From Oscillatoria sp. CS-180 (lineage in GTDB: Bacteria; Cyanobacteriota; Cyanobacteriia; Phormidesmidales; Phormidesmidaceae), in NCBI RefSeq assembly GCF_028330965.1, contig NZ_JAQMUB010000045.1, positions 1-64,000 on the forward strand: a stretch of 64,000 bases of DNA, read 5' to 3'. Numbering within the stretch: position 1 is the first letter of the stretch; each line of letters opens with the position of its first letter. Below are positions 43,329 to 53,582 of the stretch, piece after piece. The notes below the pieces were generated by a model. The model was given only the letters and a program-made list of their open reading frames with translations, did no database searches and was not told where the DNA came from. A program made the position numbers and the translations under genes.

Positions 43329-44993
43329 ATGCGGAAGAAACGAGCCCAAAAAAAGGACGGAAATCACTCTCAAGCATCCCACAACGGCACGCCAGAACTC
43401 TCTCGCAAGGAACAGCGCAAGCTTGAGAGGAAACGGGTTAGAAACCGTCAGGCCGTCATTCAATACGCGACGACTGTGGCCATCATCTCGGCAATCATTG
43501 CCTTGGTCGCCAGCTTCGTCCTGGAGCCTAAATTGGGTATCGGTGCCGGACTGGCGATCGCCTGTCTAGCGCTTTCAGCTCGTTTCCCTCGCTATGCCAT
43601 CTATGGATTCATCTTCTATTTGCCTTTTAGCGGCACCGTCACCTATGCCCTAGGCGGCAGCGCTATTCTTCAGCTGGCAAAAGACGCCATCTTTTTTCCC
43701 GCACTCGTTGCCGTTGTTCTCTTCTGTGCTAAGTACAAGCAGCCCCTTATCATTCCCGCCGCTTTGAAGATCCCGCTGATTATCTACGGCACGTTTCTAA
43801 CTGCTGTTTTTCTGTTCGTGAATGGCTCCCAGCAGTTGTCTAACTCTGGTGGAATTCCCCTGTTGGTTGGTGTTTTGGGAATCAAGGCCCTGGTCGGATA
43901 TCTGCTGCTGATTACCTGCATCTATTATTTAATTCGAACTAAGCAAGACCTCTATTTTCTGCTGCGCTCTCAGGTGGTTCTGATCATCATCTGTTGTGGA
44001 CTAGCACTGCTACAGTATTTGATGTTGAAAACAGGGTACTGTCAAGGAACTATAGGAACAGGAGATGAACTGTTTAAGGCATCACTCGACTCCAGATGCC
44101 TCGTTGGAGGAGCACTACTATACGCACCGGCACAGGGACAAATACGCTTACCAGGTACCTTTGTTGCGCCGTGGCAGTGGGGTTGGTTTCTAATCTCAAG
44201 TGCCTTTTTCACTTTCGGCACGTCGTTTAGCGATCGCTCTCCCCTCTGGCGTATCCTAGGCCTCGTCTCCATGGCAATGGTCTTCATCATGGCGGTCCTC
44301 TCAGGCCAACGAATTGCCCTTGCCCTCGTCCCTTTCGTTATTATTCTGCTTCTCTTTCTAACGGGTCAGATTCTCAATCTCAAACGCTTCTTGCCCATCG
44401 GTATCGCTTTAGCGGTGATTCTTGGCATTGCCGCTATCCAATACTCAGAAGTTGTAACTCAAAGTTTTGAAAGCTTTCAGTCTCGCTGGAATGCTGCTCC
44501 ACCTCAGACGTTTATTATCGAGCAGATTGAGTGGGCAATAAATAAACAGCGAGGCTTACTGGGTCGAGGCTTGGGAAGGGCAACCAACGCCGCTCGGACT
44601 TTCGGAGATACCGTTCTCGTTGAAACCTATCATTCCAAAGTTCTTTATGAGATTGGCCCAATTGGTCTGTTTTTGATGTTGGGGGTCTACACCGTCCTGG
44701 TTATCACGACGTTTAAGGCTTATCGCTCGATCAAAGATCCCAATCTACGCGGATATGGAGCCTCGATGTTCACCTTCGTGTTGTTCATCAGCTACTTTCC
44801 TTACTATTACCCACTTGATGTCGATCCGGTTAACGTCTACTACTGGCTAGCAGCAGGCATTGCCCTGAAGCTACCGGATATTGACCGCCAGGAACGCTTG
44901 AGACAGAGCGAAGAGGAAGACTCTGCGCGAAAGCTGACTAAAAAAGAACTCAAGCAGCTCAAAAAATCACAAGCTGCGGTCGAGTTCAAATAA
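43329..44993 (+). CDS. HpsL-like O-antigen-polymerase family protein
   Basis: A strongly basic N-terminus (first 40 residues) is followed by about ten to twelve membrane helices and a basic Lys-rich tail. The large loop between helices, the W-Q-W-G motif APWQWGWFLIS and a late LRGYGASMFTFVLFISYFPYYYPLDVDPVNVYYW stretch fit O-antigen ligase/polymerase-type proteins, and the C-terminal part resembles HpsL of the hormogonium polysaccharide pathway. It is 181 bp after the pentapeptide gene. The HpsL name is from motif memory. Confidence 0.65.
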   Translation: MRKKRAQKKDGNHSQASHNGTPELSRKEQRKLERKRVRNRQAVIQYATTVAIISAIIALVASFVLEPKLGIGAGLAIACLALSARFPRYAIYGFIFYLPFSGTVTYALGGSAILQLAKDAIFFPALVAVVLFCAKYKQPLIIPAALKIPLIIYGTFLTAVFLFVNGSQQLSNSGGIPLLVGVLGIKALVGYLLLITCIYYLIRTKQDLYFLLRSQVVLIIICCGLALLQYLMLKTGYCQGTIGTGDELFKASLDSRCLVGGALLYAPAQGQIRLPGTFVAPWQWGWFLISSAFFTFGTSFSDRSPLWRILGLVSMAMVFIMAVLSGQRIALALVPFVIILLLFLTGQILNLKRFLPIGIALAVILGIAAIQYSEVVTQSFESFQSRWNAAPPQTFIIEQIEWAINKQRGLLGRGLGRATNAARTFGDTVLVETYHSKVLYEIGPIGLFLMLGVYTVLVITTFKAYRSIKDPNLRGYGASMFTFVLFISYFPYYYPLDVDPVNVYYWLAAGIALKLPDIDRQERLRQSEEEDSARKLTKKELKQLKKSQAAVEFK

Positions 44994-45052
44994 TTGCCCA
45001 CACTCTCCAGTCCTCTTCGAAGACGAGCGACCCAAAAACGGTTTGGAAAAGA

Positions 45053-45679
45053 TTACATAGCCTTAGGCGCATTGCCATAAGCTTGCCAGGCCAAATCAAT
45101 CAGCCCATTCATAATAGAGACTGCTAGGACCGGATTGCCTTTCTGCCCCTCAATGCGAATATTAGGAATCATGGAGTCCTGCAAGCGGTGTTTGAGGACA
45201 TCAATATCTAAAAAGCCGGCCGGAGTAGCCACCACCAAAGCCGGACGAATCTGACCAGCTTCAATTAAATCAATTAGGGCTTCTAGGGCCGTTTGAGATT
45301 CGCCCACAATGAAAATGCCTTCTGGATACCGCTGTGCCAGCGTCTCAATGCCCCAAGCGGTTTGACTCTTGTCCTTCTGAGGACGGGTCAAGGCATCCAT
45401 ACTGCAATAGACCGGATTCGCAAATGTTTTTTGGATGGGTGGCGCAATTCCCACCTGCACCATCGGTACATCCACGATGATGGTTGTCCGAGCAGCTAAT
45501 GCAGCGGCACCGGATGTCAATGCGTGTTCTGAAAAGTGAACTAGGGAAGCGAACTCAAAGTCGGCAGTTGCATAAATAACCCGCCGCACCAGCTCGTATT
45601 CAGAGGGAGTAAACAAATGGTCACCTATTTGGCGGTCTATTACCCTTAGACTTTGGGCATCACTGATATGCCATTCCAT
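45053..45679 (-). CDS. cobH: Precorrin-8X methylmutase
   Basis: 208 residues from the ATG at 45679 (MEWHISDAQSLRVIDRQIGDH). The family's motifs VHFSEHALTSGAAALA, MVQVGIAP and PALVVATPAGFLD are present. It moves a methyl group from C-11 to C-12 of the corrin ring in cobalamin synthesis. A longer reading from 45742 is unlikely. No other cobalamin gene is in this window. cbiC would be the alternative symbol. Confidence 0.88.
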   Translation of the reverse strand: MEWHISDAQSLRVIDRQIGDHLFTPSEYELVRRVIYATADFEFASLVHFSEHALTSGAAALAARTTIIVDVPMVQVGIAPPIQKTFANPVYCSMDALTRPQKDKSQTAWGIETLAQRYPEGIFIVGESQTALEALIDLIEAGQIRPALVVATPAGFLDIDVLKHRLQDSMIPNIRIEGQKGNPVLAVSIMNGLIDLAWQAYGNAPKAM

Positions 45680-45815
45680 TGCTGACTCCCAACATAGCGG
45701 CACAGGTTTGTGCCTATAGTATAGGCTCTCAGGAAGAATCAATTTCTTTGAAATTGTTTACACAGCACTACCGGGAATTGCTCTGATCCAGAGCAATTCT
45801 TTCTCGTCCGACGGT

Positions 45816-47324
45816 CTAATCCTGGGCTGCAATTTGTCGTACTGCTGTCAAGGCTGAATAACTCACGCCTGCGGTTCCTTCACCAGGGTGAGTACAGTCA
45901 CCCACTAGCCAGAGATTGGGAATGGGAGTACGGTTGGCAAACCCAAACGGTCCAAAGGTCTTGACCCGCATACCCAAGCCACCCACCGCGCCGCGATCGC
46001 GCCCCGTAAATCGCTCAAATGTCCGAGGAGTCCCCGCCTCAACATGCACCACGTTTTCGGGACTCAGGTCGAAATATCGTCCCAATTTTTCAATAGCCGT
46101 GTTGGTGTATTCCTGCTTGAGGGTGCTGTAGGTTTTAGGCGATCGCCACTGTCCCAAATCTGTAAAAGAAGACGCGATAATCGTCGCTTTTCCCTCGGGT
46201 GCTCTACCGTCTCCGGGACGACTCACCGAGACGAACAGAGAATTGTTCTCTCCAATAGGTCCGTCGTAGTCATAGAGAAATTGCAGATGGGGCGGACAGT
46301 TTTCAGGAATAGCCGCCTGATCAACGCCGAGGTAAACCACAAAGGCACCTGAAGACTCCTCCAAAGTGTCGACCCGTTGTCGATAGCCAGCAGGCGCTTT
46401 TTCTCCCAGCAACTGGACCAAATCCTGCACCGTGACGTTGCCCACGACAATATCAGCGGCTTCTGTCCACGCTTCGCCCGTCTTTTGATTGCGCACAGTT
46501 ACACCTGTAGTTTGGCCATTCTCCACGTGAATCTGCTCAACCGTATGGCGCATTAGGAGTTTGCCGCCATCCCGTTCTAAAGCAGCAACTAGGCGATCGC
46601 TTAAAACCTGCATGCTTCCCTGCAGGTGAAAAAGCCCCTGGGGTGATTGAGAAACACTTAACGCAGTGGCCGCATAGAGGAGTGCAGTCTCATCAACACC
46701 CACTTGCGAATAGAGCTTGAGTTGCATATCAAGAAAGGTTTTGAGGCGGCGATCGCCATACAGTCCAAACGCCTTCAACAACTGCCCTACGGTTGAAAAG
46801 GTAAAGGGAACCGTGATGAAGGTGTCCGGTCGTAGCGCAGACATCATCTGCCAGGTATCCCACAGATTGCGGGGAGGCAAAACGGGTTGCCGACTTTGAA
46901 AGCGCCAGCTTGCCTGAAAGAGCGTCTTCAATAATTGCCAGAAGGGTTCGCTTTGGGGGAACTGTCGCTGACGCTCTGCTTGCCATGCCTCAGGGTCGCG
47001 CCAGACTGAAATCGGCGTTGATTCGTTAGGCAAATAGACTGCACAGGCAGGATCACAACAGGAAGCCTCTGGCAAAGGAATATTGAGCGTTTCAAAAATT
47101 TGCTGATGAACGCCTCCTAATTCCAAACCTGCGACCTGAGTCGCCCCAACATCAAAAGTAAAGCCGCGTCTTTTGAAGGTTGAAGCGCATCCTCCAGGAA
47201 CATAGGCCTGATCAAATACAAGGGTTTCATAGCCACGATGAGCCAGTAAGGCTGCTGTCGTGAGACCGCCAATACCTGCTCCGACAACGACAACGCGCTT
47301 TTGTAAGGAATGCTCAACGGCCAT
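45816..47324 (-). CDS. crtD: Carotenoid C-3',4' desaturase (CrtD type)
   Basis: 502 residues, FAD-dependent. The dinucleotide motif VVVGAGIGGLTTAALLAHRG starts the protein, PGGCASTFKRRGFTFDVGATQ follows, and the C-terminal FAD signature is LVGDCTHPGEGTAGVSYSALTAVRQI. These fit cyanobacterial CrtD, which desaturates the C-3',4' bond on the route to myxoxanthophyll-type glycosides. CrtO-type ketolases are related and remain an alternative. Membrane associated. Confidence 0.78.
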   Translation of the reverse strand: MAVEHSLQKRVVVVGAGIGGLTTAALLAHRGYETLVFDQAYVPGGCASTFKRRGFTFDVGATQVAGLELGGVHQQIFETLNIPLPEASCCDPACAVYLPNESTPISVWRDPEAWQAERQRQFPQSEPFWQLLKTLFQASWRFQSRQPVLPPRNLWDTWQMMSALRPDTFITVPFTFSTVGQLLKAFGLYGDRRLKTFLDMQLKLYSQVGVDETALLYAATALSVSQSPQGLFHLQGSMQVLSDRLVAALERDGGKLLMRHTVEQIHVENGQTTGVTVRNQKTGEAWTEAADIVVGNVTVQDLVQLLGEKAPAGYRQRVDTLEESSGAFVVYLGVDQAAIPENCPPHLQFLYDYDGPIGENNSLFVSVSRPGDGRAPEGKATIIASSFTDLGQWRSPKTYSTLKQEYTNTAIEKLGRYFDLSPENVVHVEAGTPRTFERFTGRDRGAVGGLGMRVKTFGPFGFANRTPIPNLWLVGDCTHPGEGTAGVSYSALTAVRQIAAQD

Positions 47325-47438
47325 GAAAAGTTTGATTCGTTACATCTTTTAATAGTCTAACTTGAGTTGTGTGGGCAGGATCTTGGCGATCGCCCTTAAC
47401 AATCGTTACAGTGCAGAGAAGATGGACTTGATATCACT

Positions 47439-48827
47439 ATGGGACTACTGTTAGATCCGCCTACATCCACTAAGGTTCAAAGAATGCGATCGCGTGTCCG
47501 TTGGGGAGCACGGCAAGTTCAAGACAGAGGCATCGATCAAACACGGTTAAAGATTGCAGATGGGCTGGCGCAAACGTCAGCCTTTTCTTTTCTGGTCATT
47601 GGGGATACGGGTTTTGGTCCACAACCGTTTGGGCATCCCCAAAGAGAAATTGCCCAATCCCTAGCAGAGCAAATGGAAGAGTGCCGCTTCCTGCTACACA
47701 CAGGTGATGTGGTGTATCAAATGGGATCCCCTGACCAATATCCCGCTAACTTCATCGAGCCGTATCAGGAATGGTTAGTGGGTGGCGAACGAAGCGATTG
47801 CCTAGAGTATCGCAACCTAGTATTCAAAAAACCGTTTCTGACGGTTCCTGGTAACCACGATTATTACAACGTCCCGCTCCCGTATGGTCTTCTAGTCGCA
47901 GCAGTTAGACCATTACGAAAGTATCTCAAGGTTCCAGTAACCGACAATGTTAGCCTGCGGGGGTCGGCTTCAGGCGACGCCTATGCCCGAGCGTTCCTGG
48001 ACTATCTCAAAGACCTATCGGGCAATGATCTCGAAAACCATCTCGAACAGCACTACGCCAGCGAGACTGATACAGGTTTCGCATTGACCTACCAGCCTGG
48101 TGAGTTTACGTCTTTACCGAACCGCTACTATCACTTCCGCTACGGCGATATTGACTTTATTGGACTGGATTCCAGCACTTTCAATCGCCCCGTAGACGTG
48201 GATGGAGCGACAGTTTTGAAGGCAGAGGAGCCGTCAGGCGACCTTTCTACGGAACTCGACTGGGCACAGCTATTTTGGCTGCGTGATCGCCTAATCAACT
48301 CCCTTAGGAATCCTCAAATTCGAGGGCGAATTCTTTACTTCCATCATCCTCCCTACGTGACCGAGGGGTCGAAATATCACGATGTGTCCTGTCTTTCAGC
48401 GCGTCGGCATTTGCGCTGGGTCATGGATGCTGTTGCGGAGAAATTGGGGGCTCAACATCACGAACCACTCGTTGATCTGGTGCTCAGCGGACATGCCCAC
48501 TGCTTTGAATATCTCAGAACAGTAGAGACGGGCCATGCTGATCGCTGTTTAAATTGGATTGTTTGCGGAGGCAGCGGTGCGCGATTGCGAGCGCAGCATG
48601 GCGAAACAACCCTCCGGGAAAACAATGGTACGGAGGGTCCCGTCATTGCTAAATCTCAGTTGTTTATGGGTCGTTGGGGCATAGGCAGCGATACTCACTG
48701 GCCTTATTCTTTCCTGCGAATTGATGTCCGAGCAGGCGATCGCCCCAAGTTTGTTATTCGCCCCTTTATCACTGAACTCTACCGTGACACTTGGACGAGA
48801 ACGGAGTTTGACCCACTTGTACTTTAG
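47439..48827 (+). CDS. Metallophosphoesterase (calcineurin-like)
   Basis: 462 residues with all metal motifs in order: GDTGFG (residues 53-58), HTGDVVY, PGNHDYY, FHHPPYVT and LSGHAHCFE. These residues bind two metal ions in calcineurin-like phosphoesterases. The protein is longer than simple family members, with a C-terminal extension rich in aromatic residues. Substrate not determined. Stands alone between crtD (minus) and a YggT gene. Confidence 0.8.
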   Translation: MGLLLDPPTSTKVQRMRSRVRWGARQVQDRGIDQTRLKIADGLAQTSAFSFLVIGDTGFGPQPFGHPQREIAQSLAEQMEECRFLLHTGDVVYQMGSPDQYPANFIEPYQEWLVGGERSDCLEYRNLVFKKPFLTVPGNHDYYNVPLPYGLLVAAVRPLRKYLKVPVTDNVSLRGSASGDAYARAFLDYLKDLSGNDLENHLEQHYASETDTGFALTYQPGEFTSLPNRYYHFRYGDIDFIGLDSSTFNRPVDVDGATVLKAEEPSGDLSTELDWAQLFWLRDRLINSLRNPQIRGRILYFHHPPYVTEGSKYHDVSCLSARRHLRWVMDAVAEKLGAQHHEPLVDLVLSGHAHCFEYLRTVETGHADRCLNWIVCGGSGARLRAQHGETTLRENNGTEGPVIAKSQLFMGRWGIGSDTHWPYSFLRIDVRAGDRPKFVIRPFITELYRDTWTRTEFDPLVL

Positions 48828-48962
48828 ACGGCCCACAGAAATCTTCTGATCTGGGTGATCTGCAACAGGACAAGGATCGTTATGATGAAGAAAGATTGCA
48901 GTGTGTCAGTCTTAAGTACACGCGCTGCTATTCGACGACGTCATCTGTCCTAATTCGCTTTT

Positions 48963-49259
48963 ATGGATAATCTCTTTACGCTGAACCATCTAGCTGATTG
49001 GATTCTGAGTCCACTGCTGGGGATTTATACGCTGCTTTTTATCGTGCGTATTGTGTTGACTTGGTATCCTCAGGCGGAGGGTGATCGCTTTCCCTTCAAT
49101 CTGATTGTTTGGCCTACTGAGTTCCTGCTGGTTCCAACCCGTAAGGTGATTCCGCCCTTTGGTGGTGTTGATATTTCTCCCATCATTTGGGTTGGCATTG
49201 CCACGCTCCTGCGAGAAATATTACTGGGTCAGCAAGGATTGCTACGCATTCTTGCATAA
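48963..49259 (+). CDS. YggT/Ycf19 family membrane protein
   Basis: 98 residues, two membrane helices. The helix 1 region IYTLLFIVRIVLTWYPQAEGDRFPFNLIVWPTEFLLVPTRKVIPPFGGVDISPII matches YggT/Ycf19 (CCB3 in plants). The family acts in cytochrome b6f or membrane-protein assembly. It starts at the ATG at 48963. Confidence 0.85.
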   Translation: MDNLFTLNHLADWILSPLLGIYTLLFIVRIVLTWYPQAEGDRFPFNLIVWPTEFLLVPTRKVIPPFGGVDISPIIWVGIATLLREILLGQQGLLRILA

Positions 49260-50039
49260 TTACCCGTCTTCAAACTCTCGATCTATTTGGGTGAATTGCG
49301 TCAAAAATTCGTTAATTGGTTACAACGTTTTGATAGATACTCTATGGACGACGAGTCACTCATTAGATAAATTTTTCTTGAACTTAGCCTGTTTGGGAAC
49401 AGAGTTTTCATGAAGCGAAACTGTAGAGGAGCGATCAAATTGTTGGGAGGTATCGCCGTTGCCAGTTCCGCTGAGACAAGATAGTGGGCTATTTAACTCA
49501 AGCTATATTTCCGATAGAAGCGATCGTGGCTTCAATAATACTCTCTTTAGATAACTCTACTCAGAGGCTTATATCAATTTTTTGGATGGTGCCATTCTAG
49601 ATAGCGGGTCTAAGCAACGGTTGCAAAATCAATTTCGGGTGTTAAAGCACACAACTGTATTGTGATAGAAGAAATTTATTGAATTATTTTGCTTACGGAG
49701 TAAAGCTGTTTAAAAGATACTCAAATAATAGCAGACTAACTGGTATTTTTTGTTAATCAAAAAATCCTAAAGTGTTTTGCGGAAGACCTTCGTAGCGCCT
49801 TTATATGCGTTTGAGTAGCCATAAAGTTTGCGTGAAATCTCTCATAAAAAGACCGTTGGGTTCAAGTCAAATCATACTATTGAGCTAATACAGCCCTTGA
49901 TATTGAATCATCTCGCCGCAGGACGCTTAAATCAAAATCGTGTATTATCTAGCAGTATTAGAGTGGTAAAGCCCCCTAAATTGTAGGTTTCCGCGAGTCT
50001 ACTTGAGCATCTGTTTGACACGATTAAGCTCCTGAATAA
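49260..50039. other. AT-rich spacer, possible degraded DNA
   Basis: A 780-bp stretch with lower G+C than its neighbours and no sustained frame. A short frame (49410-49484) encodes a signal-like MKRNCRGAIKLLGGIAVASSAETR and overlaps a partial repeat copy at 49456-49484. No transposase or RNA is recognised. Confidence 0.35.
49456..49484 (+). repeat. Interspersed repeat, partial copy G
   Basis: GCCGTTGCCAGTTCCGCTGA followed by GACAAGATA matches the 5' part of copies A to C with several changes. A short, weak match. Confidence 0.3.
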
Positions 50040-51477
50040 GTGCCTATGCAGGCAAGAAACTTCAGTCTTCTTACCATTGTGGCAAGGGCTAATCTTTGTC
50101 TAAACTCTGATTTAGGATGGCTAGAAAGCATGTACCTGAGACGTCGGACCTCAAAGATTAATTGGAATTTAAGCTACGGTTCCAGGTCATCTACAACCAA
50201 GGCAAGATTCAATCGGACAGGCAGCGGTTTGAAACAAATTCTATTTCTCGCGCCTCAACCCTTTTACCAGGATCGCGGAACACCGATCGCAGTCAATCTG
50301 ATGCTGAAGGTGTATTCGGAAAGAGGCGACGTTCTTGACGTGATCACTTATCACGAAGGTGAAGACGTCACTCATCCTAATATTCAACTCATCAGAACTC
50401 CCAGTGTTCCCCTAATTTCCAACATCAGACCTGGTTTTTCCTGGAAAAAGCTGGTCTGTGATACCTGCATGTTTTTTCAAGCACTGCACTTGGTGACTAC
50501 TCGTAAGTATCAGTTTGTTCATGCGGTCGAAGAGTCCGTGTTCATTGCACTCGTACTCAAACTCCTCTTTGGTATTCCTTACCTCTATGACATGGATTCT
50601 TCCCTGTCTCAACAAATCGTTGAGCAGTATCCAAAGCTAACGTTTGTTTCGAGAGTCCTAGGTTTCTTGGAAGGGATTGCTGTCAAACAGGCAGAGGTTG
50701 TTATCCCTGTTTGCGATCGCCTTGCTGAAGATATTCGACACCATAATCCTCGTAAGGTAGTTGTTCTACCGGATGTTTCTTTAGTCGGATAGGTTCTTCT
50801 ACTTCTAATTGGTTCCCATAGATATAGACATTGCTGCTATGAGTTACGACGGAAATATTATCGATGAAGTCATCAAAGATAGACTAAGCGACTCAGACAA
50901 TTTGGTTGTCATGTATGTCGGTAATCTTGAGGCCTATCAAGGTATTGACTTACTCCTGCAAGGATTTAGTCTGTCGGTGAAAGCGGATATCAAGGCAGAA
51001 TTATTTGTCATTGGTGGCGAGCAATCCGACATCGAAGCATACACGAAACTTTCGCAAGATTTAGGCATCGCCAACCATGTACATTTCCTAGGACCTAGAC
51101 CTGTTAAGTCCTTATCCTATTACTTGGAACAAGCAGATATTCTAGCTTCTCCTCGCATTAAGGGGAAAAATACTCCCATGAAGATCTATTCCTATTTAGG
51201 AAGTGGGAAAGCTGTCATTGCGACAAATCTTGAGACCCATACTCAGGTTTTGACCAATGATTTGGCAATGTTGGTTGAGCCTAATCCCTCCGCGTTTGCT
51301 CAAGGATTATTTGAGTTGAGTCAGAGTGATTCCCTGAGGCAGGCCTTGGGCGAGGCTGGTCAAAGCATGATTCGTGAAAACTTTTCACTCGAAGCCTTTA
51401 CTGAGCGTGCTAATCGATTATTGGACTGGGTACAGGGAACCCTTTCAAAAGACATTACTTCAACTGTCAAGCCGTAG
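50040..51477 (+). pseudogene. Glycosyltransferase family 4 gene, apparently broken
   Basis: Two adjacent frames (50040-50792 and 50809-51477) align to the two halves of one GT4-type glycosyltransferase. The first has ILFLAPQPFYQDRGTPIAVNLMLKVYSERGDVLDV and ends VVVLPDVSLVG; the second has LVVMYVGNLEAYQGIDLLLQGF, GGEQSDIEAY and the donor-binding PRIKGKNTPMKIYSYLGSGKAV. A TAG at 50791-50793 ends the first frame, and a TAA at 50806-50808 blocks the second frame just upstream, so a single frameshift does not restore it. A long atypical N-terminal stretch precedes the usual start. Likely a pseudogene; a sequencing or assembly error could also produce this. Confidence 0.6.
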
Positions 51478-51504
51478 GTACGTAAGCACCTTATTGATGT
51501 CTTC

Positions 51505-51543
51505 AAGCTTCCAGTGCTGATGGCCTTTCAGGATTGGAAGCTT
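51505..51543 (+). terminator. Hairpin after the glycosyltransferase
   Basis: AAGCTTCCA (51505-51513) pairs exactly with TGGAAGCTT (51535-51543), followed by TTGG. It lies 27 bp past the glycosyltransferase stop. The T-run is short, so it may be weak. Confidence 0.4.
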
Positions 51544-51602
51544 TTGGAGTTAAGCATCAGGAAGGAGCATCAGAAAACTGAAAGCTCGTCTAACTAGATG
51601 TA

Positions 51603-51655
51603 GCCGTCACTAGCTCCGTTCGGAGAAGATGGCGGCGAGGCCCAGACACACGGCT
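51603..51655 (+). repeat. Interspersed repeat, diverged copy F
   Basis: GCCGTCACTAGCTCCGTTCG and later GATGGCGGCGAGGCCC resemble the repeat family (copies A to E) with substitutions. Low confidence. The spacer 51478-51860 has no gene. Confidence 0.3.
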
Positions 51656-51860
51656 GTTAGTGGTTGCATAACCTTGATTAAAGCGATACTTTTGGTTGCT
51701 GTTGATGCGAAAGGCATGTTCTATCGGCTCAAAATTGTCAGAGACACACCCTAATCTGAGCAGATAGAAACTACTGCACTAACCAGCACCTGAGTCTCTC
51801 GATGCCAGAAACCCTGTTAACTCCTTCGTGAGAATTTAATTTCTATTTAGGCAGACAACG

Positions 51861-53582
51861 ATGCAGCGCACTCTTTCAAATCTGGCTAATCGTTCTTATG
51901 ATTTGCTCATTATTGGTGGCGGAATCTATGGAGCGTGTACCGCTTGGGAGGCCGTTTCCCGAGGATTATCAGTCGCGCTGGTTGAAAAGCAAGACTTTGG
52001 CTCAGCAACGTCCGCAAACAGCCTTAAGATTATTCACGGCGGACTGAGATATCTACAACATGCTGACTTGAAACGGATGCGTGAGTCCATTCGCGAGCGT
52101 AAGAACCTGCTACGAATTGCGCCTCACCTGATCCATCCATTACCAATTCTGGTTCCCACTTATGGGCATGGGGTCAAAGGGAGAGAGGCAATGACGATCG
52201 CGCTGTTGCTTAATGACTTGATTAGTTGTGATCGCAACTGGGTCATTGAAAATACGTCCCACCACATTCCTACAGGCCAAATCATTGCCAAAAACGAGTG
52301 CCTCAAGAAGCTACCAGGATTGTCTGCTGAGGGGTTAACAGGCGGCGCTCTCTTCACAGATGCTCAAGTTTATAACTCGGAACGGCTGACGCTCGCATTT
52401 CTGCGATCCGCACACGACGCTGGTGCTCAGATTGCGAACTATGCCACAGTGAAGGACTTTATTCGTCAGGGCGATCGCATCGCCGGAGCAACTGTTCACG
52501 ACGAGCTAACAGGACAAGATTTTGATATTCAAGCAAAGCTCGTTATCAACACGTCGGGACCCTGGATTCATCAACTTCAAGCCTTAGCTCAAGGCAAAAC
52601 ACCACCTGACGACGTTTTGTTGGCTAAAGCCGTCAACGTTGTTGTTCCGAAATTTATTCAGCACTATGCAGTAGGTCTATCCAGCAAGGTCGACTATCGC
52701 GATCAAGATGCTCTCGTCGACAAAGGCAGTCGATTTTTATTTACAGTGCCGTGGCGAGACGCTTCGATGCTGGGCACTTGGTATTTTCCCTACCGTCAAT
52801 CTCCTGAACAACTGAGCGTTTCAGGAGCCGAATTACAGATCTGTCTTGATGACATCAATGCGGCTTATCCACCAGCAGACCTGACACTAAGCGATATTTC
52901 CTATGTCCACTGTGGATTACTACCCAGCAGCGGAGTTTCTCGGAAAACGGGAGATGTACAGCTCGCTAAGCACTATCACCTCATCGATCACGGTCAGGAT
53001 GGAATGCCTGGTTTGCTAACTGTTTCAGGAGTTAAGTACACAACAGCCCGAGATGTCGCGGAGAAGGTTATCGGTCGAGTTGGACACATTCTGAGACGCT
53101 CTCTCCCTGCCAGCAAAACTCATCAAACACCTGTCTACGGGGGAGCTATTGATAATTTTGACGGACTCCTTCAGCAAGCAAATCAAAATACCGAAACTGG
53201 TCTATCAGATAGCACCATGAAGAGCTTGGTGTATACCTATGGAACTGAATATCAAACAGTTCTTGATGGGATCCAACCCCAGTCAGAGCGCTCTTCATGG
53301 CAAAACCTCCTTGCCTCACAAGTTCGGTATGCAGTCCACCAGGAAATGGCTCAGCATTTATCGGATGTTGTTTTAAGACGAACTGATTTAGGATCGGCCA
53401 GAAAGCCAGAAGAGTCCGACATAGCATTTTGTGCAGAGATTATGGCGGTAGAACTGGCTTGGAGTGAGCACCAGTACCAAGAAGAACTGGAACAGGTACA
53501 CAATTTCTATGCCAAGAGACTACCGCAAGGTTCTTCCCAAGAAGTTGCTGACCAAGAAGTTGCTGAGTTGAGGACTGCTTAA
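51861..53582 (+). CDS. glpD: FAD-dependent glycerol-3-phosphate dehydrogenase
   Basis: 573 residues. LLIIGGGIYGACTAWEAVSRG is the FAD motif, and SANSLKIIHGGLRYLQHADLKRMRESIRER is the strongly conserved GlpD region; INTSGPWI follows later, as does LLTVSGVKYTTARDVAEKV. The C-terminal part is longer than a minimal GlpD. The enzyme oxidises glycerol-3-phosphate to dihydroxyacetone phosphate at the membrane. In this surface-glycan-like cluster it might work on a related substrate (inference). Its last base overlaps the next start (TAATG). Confidence 0.78.
   Translation: MQRTLSNLANRSYDLLIIGGGIYGACTAWEAVSRGLSVALVEKQDFGSATSANSLKIIHGGLRYLQHADLKRMRESIRERKNLLRIAPHLIHPLPILVPTYGHGVKGREAMTIALLLNDLISCDRNWVIENTSHHIPTGQIIAKNECLKKLPGLSAEGLTGGALFTDAQVYNSERLTLAFLRSAHDAGAQIANYATVKDFIRQGDRIAGATVHDELTGQDFDIQAKLVINTSGPWIHQLQALAQGKTPPDDVLLAKAVNVVVPKFIQHYAVGLSSKVDYRDQDALVDKGSRFLFTVPWRDASMLGTWYFPYRQSPEQLSVSGAELQICLDDINAAYPPADLTLSDISYVHCGLLPSSGVSRKTGDVQLAKHYHLIDHGQDGMPGLLTVSGVKYTTARDVAEKVIGRVGHILRRSLPASKTHQTPVYGGAIDNFDGLLQQANQNTETGLSDSTMKSLVYTYGTEYQTVLDGIQPQSERSSWQNLLASQVRYAVHQEMAQHLSDVVLRRTDLGSARKPEESDIAFCAEIMAVELAWSEHQYQEELEQVHNFYAKRLPQGSSQEVADQEVAELRTA

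Noticed and set aside
49410-49484. 24-residue signal-like peptide
   Set aside because: It ends within a repeat fragment and has no following domain; too short to call.
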